Below, one piece after another: positions 32,550 to 40,332 of a stretch of DNA of 64,000 nt; position 1 is the first letter of the stretch; the number at the start of each line of letters is the position of its first letter. The notes beneath the pieces were generated by a model. It was given only the letters and a program-made list of their open reading frames with translations. It was not told where the DNA came from and ran no database searches. The position numbers were made by a program, and so were the translations under genes. The stretch is taken from positions 124,001-188,000 of the forward strand of contig NZ_JARHTP010000010.1 of assembly GCF_029223485.1 (NCBI RefSeq), in the 5' to 3' direction. This DNA is from Streptomyces coacervatus (GTDB taxonomy: Bacteria > Actinomycetota > Actinomycetes > Streptomycetales > Streptomycetaceae).

Positions 32550-33584
32550 ATGAGCGGAGCGTCGTTAGGGGCAGGGCAGAACGGATCGGTCCGGCAGCGA
32601 CTGGGCATACCCAAGCTGTTCCTGAAAATCGTGATCACGGCGTCGGCGGCGGGCGCAGGCTTCTTCGTGAGCATGCTGCTGCACGGGGACAACAACAACA
32701 TCTGGCAGTGGGTGGCGTCCATCGTCTTCGGCAGCGCCACGCTGATCGTGCAGTACCTCGTTGACTTCGGGGAGCGGCTGGAGGTCGTCGAGAAGAGCCA
32801 GCGTCAGCACAACGACGACATGAAGCAGACTCTGAACAACCACCACTCGGAGATGCGCGAGGCGGTCGAGAAGAGCTTCGCCAAGATCAACGAGGCGACG
32901 GAGCTGTTCAGCAAGGTGGACGGTTCCGTCCTCCGCTCCGAGGAAGTGACCCGGCTGGTCAAGGCGTACACCCAGGTCGGCGACGAGTCGCCGGGGATCG
33001 TCAAGAGCTTCGCCGAGGAGGAGCTGAAGCGTCTCGCCGAGCTGATGGAGGACCTCATCAGCGGCAGAGCGGACTCCTCGTTCGAGAACCACGAGTGGCT
33101 GATCGACCTCGCCACGTGCGTCAAGAAGACCCTGTACGCCACGAGTACGACCGTGGACCGGGACTTCTGGTCCAGCGAGCCCGCGAAGCGGTATCTGAGC
33201 GCACAGGAGAAGGCCATCAAGACCCGGGGCGTGGAGGTCCGGCGCCTGTTTCTCGTGGACGAGCCGGAGCAGGTCACCGAAGCCCTCGAACAACTCTGCG
33301 TGCGGCAGCGCAGGTACGGCATCGACGCGCGTATCGGCGTGCAGTCGCAGCTGGATCCTGGCGGCACGGTGATGGACTTCATCATCTTCGACGGGGAACT
33401 CTGCTACGAGACCCGGCCGGACAATCATGTCAGGCCGGACATGACGATGCTCAGGATGAAACAGGAGCACGTCGAGGACCGCGTCAACCAGTTCAACGAA
33501 CTGTGGGCGGCAACAGAGCCGGAGCATGAGCCCGAGCCGGAACAGGGGAGTGTGCGCCGCCGACTGCGTCGGGTTGCCGAATGA
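32550..33584 (+). CDS. membrane-anchored coiled-coil protein of unknown function
   Basis: 344 residues; ATG 32550 after GGGGGAGA. Two membrane helices (about 22-46 and 51-73), then a long charged coiled coil (about 75-125) and a globular alpha/beta domain (about 180-320) with VDRDFWSSEPAKRYL, RGVEVRRLFLVDE and GTVMDFIIFDGELCYET. The domain has the flavour of PLD-like regulatory modules but lacks an HKD motif, so no catalysis is claimed. C-terminal tail is acidic then basic (EPEHEPEPEQ, RRRLRR). 37 bases after the SCO2521-like gene; it could be the membrane anchor for the cluster's products, or an independent neighbour. Confidence 0.7.
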   Translation: MSGASLGAGQNGSVRQRLGIPKLFLKIVITASAAGAGFFVSMLLHGDNNNIWQWVASIVFGSATLIVQYLVDFGERLEVVEKSQRQHNDDMKQTLNNHHSEMREAVEKSFAKINEATELFSKVDGSVLRSEEVTRLVKAYTQVGDESPGIVKSFAEEELKRLAELMEDLISGRADSSFENHEWLIDLATCVKKTLYATSTTVDRDFWSSEPAKRYLSAQEKAIKTRGVEVRRLFLVDEPEQVTEALEQLCVRQRRYGIDARIGVQSQLDPGGTVMDFIIFDGELCYETRPDNHVRPDMTMLRMKQEHVEDRVNQFNELWAATEPEHEPEPEQGSVRRRLRRVAE

Positions 33585-33897
33585 GGATGAGTTCTCGTCG
33601 AAGCCGCTCGAAAAAACCATCGGTTTGCGGAACATCGTCATTCCGCTAAATCCCTGGCCCCCACTTCCACCTGAGTGAACCTCGTTTCCTCCCTCGCCGC
33701 TTCAGCTCCGTCCCGAAGAACTCCCAGGCCGCCTGCGGCACTTGTAGAGCGCAGACTCCGGCCGAGTCTAGGCGGAACGGTCCACGCTGGAGAGGAAAAG
33801 CGTGAAACCCAAAAAGAAAGGGGAGCACGCTTGAGGCGCAACGAACCCGGCGCCCTGAATTGTGGGTCGTGTTCGTTACGGTCGTTAAGGAGAGGAA
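33585..33897. other. intergenic region without a recognised gene
   Basis: 313 bases. Composition is less GC-rich at 33600-33650 and 33800-33890. No convincing reading frame with a ribosome site; no clear terminator hairpin after the coiled-coil gene. The end holds AAGGAGAGG (33887-33895), the ribosome site of the next small gene, so the 5' leader of that gene lies here. Confidence 0.5.
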
Positions 33898-34113
33898 ATG
33901 AAACCCCCCGTCGGCACTCATGTCGTGGACACGCGTACTGGAAAGGTGGGAATCGTCATGGGGCACGAAGGGCCGTACGTACAACTGAGACCGTACGGCG
34001 GAGGGAGGGAGTGGGACGCGGATCCCGGCGCCGTGCGCGGGGCCACCCAGGCGGAGCGGCTCAGCGCGGCGACCGCGTACGCCAATGCCCGCAGCCGGGG
34101 TGAGGTGCCTTGA
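33898..34113 (+). CDS. small conserved beta-strand protein
   Basis: 71 residues. ATG 33898 with a strong ribosome site AAGGAG 5 bases upstream. The sequence MKPPVGTHVVDTRTGKVG ... GHEGPYVQLRPYGG looks like a small beta-barrel (KOW or SH3-like: Gly at turns, alternating hydrophobics), then a short helix rich in Ala/Arg. Similar short proteins are common in Streptomyces; function unknown. The next gene begins 15 bases after its stop. Confidence 0.75.
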   Translation: MKPPVGTHVVDTRTGKVGIVMGHEGPYVQLRPYGGGREWDADPGAVRGATQAERLSAATAYANARSRGEVP

Positions 34114-34128
34114 GTAAGGTGCGGGCGC

Positions 34129-34752
34129 ATGAGTCTGTCGAGCATGTGGAGATGGCGGCGGCCGCGGGCCGAGCGGCGGTACCCCGACCCGCTCACGGCG
34201 CACCAGCTCTGGATGGTGTCGCTGAGCGCGCCGGTGAGCCGGGACCGCAGCGCCTCGCGGACCACCCTGTACCCGTTCACGAGGATCGACGACGACAGCG
34301 CCCGCAGCTGGCTGGCGGAGCAGTGGGAGATCACCTCGCGGGAGGTGCTGGTCGGCCGGCTCGACGGGCTGTCCCGCAGCGGCTACCGGGCGCGTGCCCA
34401 GCAGCTCCTCGGCGTCTCGACGCTCGCGTGGGACGCCGCCCTGTACGTCGACATAGCCCGGCTCGGCTTCGGGTGCGGAATGATCACCGAGGCCGAGACC
34501 TGGACGGCACTGAAGAACATCGTGCCGTCGGTGGTGCGGACGTACGGCTCCTGGCGGGAGTACGCCGACCACTACCTGCTCGGGCGGACCGTGTGGCGGG
34601 ACGGGCTGCGCGGCACCCAGGACGCGGCCGCCCCCGCCCCGCAGTCCGCCGCCGACGCGCATCTGAGCGCCCTGCTGGACCCGGCGAACCGGGCCAGCCC
34701 CTGGAACCTGGCCCCCTGGGACACCATCAGCCACCCCGACCGCGCCCGCTGA
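34129..34752 (+). CDS. DUF1266 domain protein
   Basis: 207 residues, cytoplasmic. The WEITSREVLVGRLDGL segment, the ALYVDIARLGFGCGMITEAETWTAL segment and the following YGSWREYADHYLLGRTVWRD match the pattern of DUF1266: a W-x-I start, then a conserved 'bc-x-x-x-x-G-I-s-x-x-E-a-w' helix and the final tyrosine/aspartate region. Role unknown. The last 20 residues (SPWNLAPWD) are family-typical. It sits immediately upstream of the recO promoter. Confidence 0.7.
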   Translation: MSLSSMWRWRRPRAERRYPDPLTAHQLWMVSLSAPVSRDRSASRTTLYPFTRIDDDSARSWLAEQWEITSREVLVGRLDGLSRSGYRARAQQLLGVSTLAWDAALYVDIARLGFGCGMITEAETWTALKNIVPSVVRTYGSWREYADHYLLGRTVWRDGLRGTQDAAAPAPQSAADAHLSALLDPANRASPWNLAPWDTISHPDRAR

Positions 34753-34766
34753 GTCCGGCCGTACGC

Positions 34767-34772
34767 GAGAAT
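34767..34772 (+). promoter_or_regulatory. leaderless promoter, original recO start
   Basis: GAGAAT ends 7 bases before the ATG at 34780, in the context TACGCGAGAATGGGTCCC. The same arrangement precedes dusB (TACGTGAGAATGGGGG). It now drives the truncated recO copy and, through it, the intact gene. Confidence 0.55.
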
Positions 34773-34779
34773 GGGTCCC

Positions 34780-34911
34780 ATGAGTCTGTTCCGCGACGAC
34801 GGCATCGTGCTGCGCACCCAGAAACTCGGTGAAGCGGACCGCATCATGCTGTGCTCTCCCGGGGGCCAACCCCCGGACCCCCGGCCGGAAGCCCGTGGCG
34901 GTGCGCGATGA
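34780..34911 (+). pseudogene. truncated recO copy (43-codon frame) coupled to recO
   Basis: The first duplicate reads MSLFRDDGIVLRTQKLGEAD then leaves the recO sequence after Ile22 and ends at TGA 34909-34911. That stop overlaps the ATG of intact recO (ATGA), so ribosomes that start at the original leaderless site can pass on to recO. It is too short to work as RecO; it may now act as a translated leader. Confidence 0.8.
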
Positions 34912-34975
34912 GTCTGTTCCGCGACGACGGCATCGTGCTGCGCACCCAGAAACTCGGTGAAGCGGACCGCATCAT
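34780..34975 (+). repeat. 68-bp exact direct duplication of the recO 5' end
   Basis: Bases 34780-34847 and 34908-34975 are identical over 68 bases and begin with the recO ATG. The 60 bases between (34848-34907) are foreign to recO and contain an imperfect hairpin, CCGGGGGCCAACCCCCGG. The offset of 128 is not a multiple of three, so the copies are in different frames. Confidence 0.95.
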
Positions 34976-35654
34976 CACGATCCTCACCCGCGGTCACGGC
35001 CGCGTACGCGCCGTGGCGCGCGGCGTCCGCCGTACGAAGTCCAAGTTCGGCGCCCGGCTCGAACCCTTTTCCCATGTCGACGTGCAGTTCTTCGCGCGCG
35101 GCAGCGAGCTCGTCGGCCGCGGCCTGCCCCTCTGTACGCAGAGCGAGACCATCGCGCCGTACGGCGGTGGGATCGTCGCCGACTACCCCCGCTACACCGC
35201 GGGGACCGCCATGCTGGAGACCGCCGAGCGGTTCACCGACCATGAGGGCGAGCCGGCGGTGCAGCAGTATCTGCTGCTGGTCGGGGCGCTACGGACGCTC
35301 GCCAACGGCGAGCACGCCCCGCACCTCGTCCTCGACGCCTTCCTCCTGCGCTCCCTCGCCGTCAACGGCTACGCCCCGACCTTCAGTGATTGTGCGAAGT
35401 GCGGAATGCCCGGTCCGAACCGCTTCTTCTCGGTCGCCTCCGGGGGCTCGGTCTGCGTCGACTGCCGGGTGGCCGGTAGCGTCGTACCGTCGCCGCAGAC
35501 TCTGGAACTGCTCGGTGCGCTGCTTACGGGAGACTGGGAGACGGCGGACGCCTGCGAGTCGCGGCACGTGCGGGAGGGCAGTGGATTGGTCTCTGCCTAC
35601 CTGCACTGGCATCTGGAACGCGGGCTGCGTTCGCTTCGGTACGTGGAAAAGTAA
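34908..35654 (+). CDS. recO: DNA repair protein RecO
   Basis: Recombination mediator that anneals complementary strands and loads RecA with RecR. 248 residues: N-terminal OB fold (RDDGIVLRTQKLGEADRIITIL), helical middle, and a four-cysteine zinc site (CAKCGMPG ... VCVDC at about 163-184). Full length for the family. The start at 34908 is preferred because homology begins at MSLFRDD; it has no own ribosome site but overlaps the stop of the truncated copy. uppS follows after 16 bases, so recO-uppS is an operon, as in other Streptomyces. Confidence 0.95.
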   Translation: MSLFRDDGIVLRTQKLGEADRIITILTRGHGRVRAVARGVRRTKSKFGARLEPFSHVDVQFFARGSELVGRGLPLCTQSETIAPYGGGIVADYPRYTAGTAMLETAERFTDHEGEPAVQQYLLLVGALRTLANGEHAPHLVLDAFLLRSLAVNGYAPTFSDCAKCGMPGPNRFFSVASGGSVCVDCRVAGSVVPSPQTLELLGALLTGDWETADACESRHVREGSGLVSAYLHWHLERGLRSLRYVEK

Positions 35655-35670
35655 GGGAGACGAGAAACAC

Positions 35671-36522
35671 ATGGTCGTACGCGGGATCCTGGGACGCCGG
35701 CGCCGCGAGTACAAGGCGCCGGAGCCGCACCCGTCCGGCGCCCGCGCGCCGAAGCTGCCGGGCGAGCTGGTCCCGAACCATGTGGCGATCGTCATGGACG
35801 GGAACGGACGGTGGGCGAAGGAGCGGGGCCTGCCGCGCACGGAAGGGCACAAGGTCGGCGCCGAGCGGGTGCTGGACGTCCTCCAGGGCGCCATCGAGAT
35901 GGGCGTCGGCAACATCTCCCTCTACGCCTTCTCCACCGAGAACTGGAAGCGCTCGCCCGACGAGGTCCGCTTCCTCATGAACTTCAACCGCGACTTCATC
36001 CGCAAGACCCGCGACACCCTCGACGAGCTGGGTATCCGGGTGCGCTGGGTGGGCCGTATGCCCAAGCTGTGGAAGTCGGTCGCCAAGGAGCTCCAGGTCG
36101 CTCAGGAGCAGACCAAGGGCAACGACAAGCTGACGCTGTACTTCTGCATGAACTATGGCGGGCGCGCGGAGATCGCCGACGCCGCGCAGGCCCTGGCGGA
36201 GGATGTGAAGGCGGGGCGCCTCGACCCCTCCAAGGTCACCGAGAAGACCCTCGCCAAGTACCTGTACTACCCGGACATGCCGGACGTGGACCTGTTCCTG
36301 CGGCCGAGCGGCGAGCAGCGCACCTCCAACTACCTGCTCTGGCAGAGCGCGTACGCCGAGATGGTCTTCCAGGATGTGCTGTGGCCGGACTTCGACCGGC
36401 GTGACCTGTGGCGGGCCTGCGTCGAGTTCGCCTCCCGAGACCGCCGCTTCGGCGGCGCCGTCCCGAACGAGGAACTGCTCGCCATGGAGCGGGACATGCA
36501 GGGCGGGCCGACCCCTTCGTAG
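35671..36522 (+). CDS. uppS: isoprenyl (undecaprenyl-type) diphosphate synthase
   Basis: Makes the cis-polyprenyl diphosphate lipid carrier for peptidoglycan by adding isopentenyl diphosphate units. 283 residues. cis-Prenyltransferase motifs: IVMDGNGRWA (catalytic Asp), the FSTENWKR segment, MNYGGRAEI and the diphosphate-binding RPSGEQRTSNYLLWQ. The first 35 residues form a basic, Pro-rich extension. ATG 35671 follows AAGGGAGACG. Located at the membrane face, in an operon with recO. Confidence 0.96.
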   Translation: MVVRGILGRRRREYKAPEPHPSGARAPKLPGELVPNHVAIVMDGNGRWAKERGLPRTEGHKVGAERVLDVLQGAIEMGVGNISLYAFSTENWKRSPDEVRFLMNFNRDFIRKTRDTLDELGIRVRWVGRMPKLWKSVAKELQVAQEQTKGNDKLTLYFCMNYGGRAEIADAAQALAEDVKAGRLDPSKVTEKTLAKYLYYPDMPDVDLFLRPSGEQRTSNYLLWQSAYAEMVFQDVLWPDFDRRDLWRACVEFASRDRRFGGAVPNEELLAMERDMQGGPTPS

Positions 36523-36569
36523 GCGGCCCTTCGTGGTCGGTCCGGCCACCTCGTAGCCACCGGGGGTTC

Positions 36570-37931
36570 ATGGAGATCGCCCACGATCCGTCCATGAGAC
36601 GCGTCACCCCCGCCCTCGCCCTGTGCACCCTGCTGGTCGCGGCCCTGCCCGCGCAGGCCGCCGACCGGCACCGGCCCGCACACCGCGAGACATACGGCAC
36701 CAAGGCGCCGTACGCCCCCGAGCAGAACCCCGGCACGTATGAGCAGCCCCCGGCCGGCTTCGCGCCCGTCTTCACGGAGAACGTCTCCCGGCACGGCTCC
36801 CGCGCCGCCACGGACAGCGACGACGGCGATCTGATCCTCGCCCTCTGGGACAAGGCGCAGACGGCGGGCCAACTCACCGGCAAGGGCGAGGAGTTCGGCC
36901 CGAAGGTGCGCGCCCTGCAGGCCGCCATGGCGAAGACCGGCTACGGCAGCCTGAGCGGCCGCGGCAAGCAGGAGATCCAGGACACGGCCGTACGCATGGC
37001 GAAGCGCCTGCCGTCCCTCTTCGCCGGGATCGCACGCGACGGCGAGAAGATCGACGTCGTCAGCTCCGGGCAGGGGCGCGCCGTCGACAGCGGCAACCTG
37101 TACGCGGCCGCCCTCGCGGACACCGACCCGGACCTGAAGCCTCTCATCGGCGCGACCCGCACCGACAAGGACCTGCTCTACTTCCACAAGTCGGCCGGCG
37201 GTGCGGCATACCGCGACTACATCGCGAACGACAAGCGCCTGGCGGCCACCCTGGAGTCGATCACCGACCAGCCGAAGACGCACCAGGCCGCCCGCAGCGT
37301 CCTGCGCAGGCTCTTCCAGGGCGCCTTCGTGGACGGGCTGAGCAGCGCCGACCAGGTCGCCGCCGCGCAGGCCGTCCACAACCTGTACGCGATCGCCCCG
37401 GCGATGAGCGAGGAGAGCCCGGACGGGACGGGCTGGGGGATGCAGCGGTACATCTCGCACTCCGATGCCGCCTGGTTCGGCTACCTCTCCGACGCCGAGG
37501 ACTTCTACGAGAAGGGCCCCGGCTTCTCGGACAGCGACATCACGTACAAGATGGCCGATGTCCTGCTGGACGACTTCTTCAAGCAGATCGAGGCCAAACG
37601 CGCCGGCACCACCGACCTCGGCGCCGAACTCCGCTTCACCCACGCCGAGGAGATCATCCCGCTGGCCGCCCTGATGGGGCTGCCGGGCAGTACGGAACCG
37701 GCCACGCCCGGGGAGCCGTACACGTACGCCGGCAACCCGTGGCGCGGGGCGTCAGTGTCTCCGCTGGGTGCGAACATCCAGTGGGACGTCTTCGAGAAGG
37801 ACGGCCGTTACCTGGTCCGCATGCTCTACAACGAGAAGGAGACGGCGTTCAAGGCCGGGTGCACTCCGATCTCGAAGGGCAGCAAGTTCTACGACCTGGA
37901 CGAGCTGGAGAAGTGCTTCGGGCGCAACTGA
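36570..37931 (+). CDS. secreted histidine-type phosphatase
   Basis: 453 residues from ATG 36570; ATG 36594 begins the signal peptide directly (MRRVTPALALCTLLVAALPAQA) and is a good alternative. The mature protein belongs to the histidine acid phosphatase branch: SRHGSR contains the phospho-accepting RHG, and RFTHAEEI the HAE proton donor as in multiple inositol polyphosphate phosphatases rather than the HD of phytases. Length fits the family. It likely releases phosphate from organic phosphates outside the cell. Not obviously linked to uppS, 47 bases upstream. The dispersed repeat follows about 100 bases after the stop. Confidence 0.87.
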   Translation: MEIAHDPSMRRVTPALALCTLLVAALPAQAADRHRPAHRETYGTKAPYAPEQNPGTYEQPPAGFAPVFTENVSRHGSRAATDSDDGDLILALWDKAQTAGQLTGKGEEFGPKVRALQAAMAKTGYGSLSGRGKQEIQDTAVRMAKRLPSLFAGIARDGEKIDVVSSGQGRAVDSGNLYAAALADTDPDLKPLIGATRTDKDLLYFHKSAGGAAYRDYIANDKRLAATLESITDQPKTHQAARSVLRRLFQGAFVDGLSSADQVAAAQAVHNLYAIAPAMSEESPDGTGWGMQRYISHSDAAWFGYLSDAEDFYEKGPGFSDSDITYKMADVLLDDFFKQIEAKRAGTTDLGAELRFTHAEEIIPLAALMGLPGSTEPATPGEPYTYAGNPWRGASVSPLGANIQWDVFEKDGRYLVRMLYNEKETAFKAGCTPISKGSKFYDLDELEKCFGRN

Positions 37932-38034
37932 CGCGCACGTGGTCGAGTCGGCGTACTGCGCGGCGGTGACGGACGCCGGGGCGGCGCTCACCCAAACCTC
38001 GTCGAGGCGCGATTGGGCTGCGCTGCCACATCCC

Positions 38035-38108
38035 AGCCCGTCCGGCGTTTGAGGACGAGGCCCGTTCAGGGCCGAAACGGGGGTCTGGGGGCGGCAGCCC
38101 CCAGGGGC
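38035..38108. repeat. second dispersed repeat family, copy A
   Basis: AGCCCGTCCGGCGTTTGAGG, ACGAGGCCC and a GC hairpin GGGGGCGGCAGCCCCC. An inverted copy lies at 42879-42948, so the pair brackets zur, znuB, znuC, znuA and glyS. Confidence 0.8.
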
Positions 38109-38140
38109 GGCAACCCAGCCCATCCGCACCACACAACGGC

Positions 38141-38551
38141 TCAACCGGCGGAGCAGTCCGCACAGGTGCCGAAGATCTCCACCGTGTGCGCCACACTCAC
38201 ATACCCGTGCTCGGCGGCAATCGCCTCCGCCCACTTCTCCACCGCGGGCCCCTCCACCTCGACCGCCTTGCCGCACACCCGGCAGACGAGATGGTGGTGG
38301 TGCTCACCGGTGGAGCAGCGGCGGTAGACGGACTCGCCGTCGGAGGTGCGCAGGACGTCGACCTCGCCGGCGTCGGCGAGGGACTGGAGGGTGCGGTAGA
38401 CCGTCGTCAGGCCGACCGAGTCGCCCTTGTGCTTGAGCATGTCGTGGAGATCCTGCGCGCTGCGGAACTCGTCGACCTCGTCGAGCGCCGCCGCCACAGC
38501 GGCACGCTGCCGGGTGGCGCGGCCCTTCACGGGCGGTCCAGCGGTCGTCAC
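38141..38551 (-). CDS. zur: zinc uptake regulator (Fur family)
   Basis: 136 residues. Winged-helix DNA-binding part (RQRAAVAAALDEVDEFRSAQDLH, then LTTVYRTLQSLADAGEV) and a C-terminal metal domain with the HHHH run (GEHHHHLVC) and two CxxC pairs (CRVCG and CADC) that form the structural zinc site. Start GTG 38551 with GGAGGAGG 5 bases upstream. Zur binds zinc and represses zinc uptake; here it is the last gene of the znuA-znuC-znuB-zur unit, so it is regulated by itself. Gene order identifies it as Zur rather than FurA or Nur. Confidence 0.94.
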   Translation of the reverse strand: MTTAGPPVKGRATRQRAAVAAALDEVDEFRSAQDLHDMLKHKGDSVGLTTVYRTLQSLADAGEVDVLRTSDGESVYRRCSTGEHHHHLVCRVCGKAVEVEGPAVEKWAEAIAAEHGYVSVAHTVEIFGTCADCSAG

Positions 38552-38612
38552 CGGTTGCCTCCTCCTACGTCTGCGCTTGCGGGGCCATTGTGCCAGCCCG
38601 GCCTGTGCCCAG

Positions 38613-39515
38613 TCAGACGCCGACCGTCCCGTCCGCCTCCCTGCTGGCCGGAATCGCGCACTCTGCGGGGTCGCCGGCGGGCTGCCCGGCTGCCGCGGCG
38701 CGGGCGCGGCGGCGGGCCAGCGGGGCCGCCAGCGCGGTCAGCGCCATGAAGGCGGCGATGGTCAGGAGCACGATCGTCGCGCCGGGCGGCACGTCCTGGT
38801 AGTACGACGTGATCGTGCCGCCGATGGTCACGGAGACCCCGATCGCCACCGCGATCGCGAACGTCGCCGCAAAGCTGCGGCTCAACTGCTGCGCCGCCGC
38901 CACGGGTACGACCATGAGCGCGCTCACCAGCAGCAGGCCCACCACCCGCATCGCGACCGTCACCGTCACCGCCGCCGTGACCGCGGTGAGGAGGTTCAGG
39001 GCGCGCACCGGAAGGCCCGTCACCCGAGCGAACTCCTCGTCCTGGCTGACCGCGAACAGCTGGCGGCGCAGCCCGAGGGTGACCAGCACCACGAAGCCCG
39101 CGAGCAGACAGATCGCCGTGACGTCCGACTCCGACACCGTCGACAGCGAGCCGAAGAGATACGAGGTCAGATTGGCGTTGGAGCCGCCGGGCGCGAGGTT
39201 GATGAACATCACGCCGCCGGCCATACCGCCGTAGAAGAGCATCGCGAGGGCGATGTCGCCGCGGGTGCGGCCGTACCAGCGGATCAGCTCCATGAGGACC
39301 GCGCCGAGCACGGAGGTCAGGGTCGCCATCCACACCGGGGACGCGGAGAGCAGGAAGCCGAGGCCGACGCCCGTCATCGCCACATGGCCGATGCCGTCGC
39401 CCATCAGGGCCTGGCGGCGCTGGACGAGGTAGATGCCGATCGCCGGGGCGGTGATGCCGACGAGGACGGCGGCGAGCAGGGCCCGCTGCATGAAGGCGTA
39501 GTCGAGGAAGTCCAT
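38613..39515 (-). CDS. znuB: zinc ABC transporter permease
   Basis: 300 residues, ABC-3 type permease of the metal uptake group, with about eight membrane helices and the family segment YLVQRRQALMGDGIGHVA near the N-terminus. Its C-terminal tail is basic and Ala-rich. Starts 10 bases after the znuC stop. Provides the channel for zinc brought by ZnuA. Confidence 0.94.
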   Translation of the reverse strand: MDFLDYAFMQRALLAAVLVGITAPAIGIYLVQRRQALMGDGIGHVAMTGVGLGFLLSASPVWMATLTSVLGAVLMELIRWYGRTRGDIALAMLFYGGMAGGVMFINLAPGGSNANLTSYLFGSLSTVSESDVTAICLLAGFVVLVTLGLRRQLFAVSQDEEFARVTGLPVRALNLLTAVTAAVTVTVAMRVVGLLLVSALMVVPVAAAQQLSRSFAATFAIAVAIGVSVTIGGTITSYYQDVPPGATIVLLTIAAFMALTALAAPLARRRARAAAAGQPAGDPAECAIPASREADGTVGV

Positions 39516-39525
39516 AACCGATCCG

Positions 39526-40332
39526 TCAGCTCAGCAGTCCTGTGCGCAGGGGCTCGTTCTCGTGGGGGTGGACGTGGTCGTGGCCGGGCAGGGCGTGCTG
39601 GCCGACCGCCTGCGGGGGCGGGCCGTCGTGCAGCACGCAGCCGTCGCGGAGGACGACCGCGCGGTCGATCAGGGGCTCCAGCGGCCCGAGTTCATGCAGG
39701 ACGAGGAGCACGGTCGTGCCCTGCGCCACCTGCTCCCGCAGCGTCTGCGCGAGCACCTCCTGGCTGGCCAGGTCCACGCCCGCCATCGGCTCGTCCATGA
39801 TCAGCAGTTGGGGTTCGGAGGCGAGCGCGCGGGCGATCAGCACGCGCTGGTGCTGGCCGCCGGAGAGGGCGTTCACCGAGTCCTTGGCCCTGTCCGCCAT
39901 GCCGACCAGCTCCAGGGCCCGCCGTACGGCCGCGTGGTCCGCCTTGCGCAGCACGCCGAAGCGGGCCCGGGACAGCCGGCCGGACGACACGATCTCGGTG
40001 ACGGTGGCCGGGACGCCGCCGGCGGCGGTCGTGCGCTGCGGGACGTACCCGACCCGCGCCCAGTCCCTGAAACGCCTGCGATCCGTACCGAACAGCTCGA
40101 TGTCGCCCGCGCTCACCGGCACCTGGCCGATGATCGTGCGGATCGCGGTCGACTTGCCCGAGCCGTTGGCGCCGAGCAGCGCGACGACCTCACCACGTGC
40201 CACGGTGAGGTCGATTCCGCGCAGGACGGGGCGCGAGCCCAGCTCGGCGCGCACGCCGCGCAGCGATATGACGGGCTCGATGCCGGGCTCGTCCAGTGCG
40301 CCCACGCCCATGTCGTCCTCCGTAAACGTCAT
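39526..40332 (-). CDS. znuC: zinc ABC transporter ATPase
   Basis: 268 residues from ATG 40332, which overlaps the znuA stop (ATGA). An internal ATG at 40311 has a better ribosome site (CGGAGG) and may be the real start (261 residues). Walker A GANGSGKST, signature LSGGQHQRV, Walker B LLIMDEP and an H-loop at VLHELG. The C-terminus is His-rich (QHALPGHDHVHPHENE), as is common in zinc transport ATPases. Powers ZnuB. Confidence 0.93.
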   Translation of the reverse strand: MTFTEDDMGVGALDEPGIEPVISLRGVRAELGSRPVLRGIDLTVARGEVVALLGANGSGKSTAIRTIIGQVPVSAGDIELFGTDRRRFRDWARVGYVPQRTTAAGGVPATVTEIVSSGRLSRARFGVLRKADHAAVRRALELVGMADRAKDSVNALSGGQHQRVLIARALASEPQLLIMDEPMAGVDLASQEVLAQTLREQVAQGTTVLLVLHELGPLEPLIDRAVVLRDGCVLHDGPPPQAVGQHALPGHDHVHPHENEPLRTGLLS

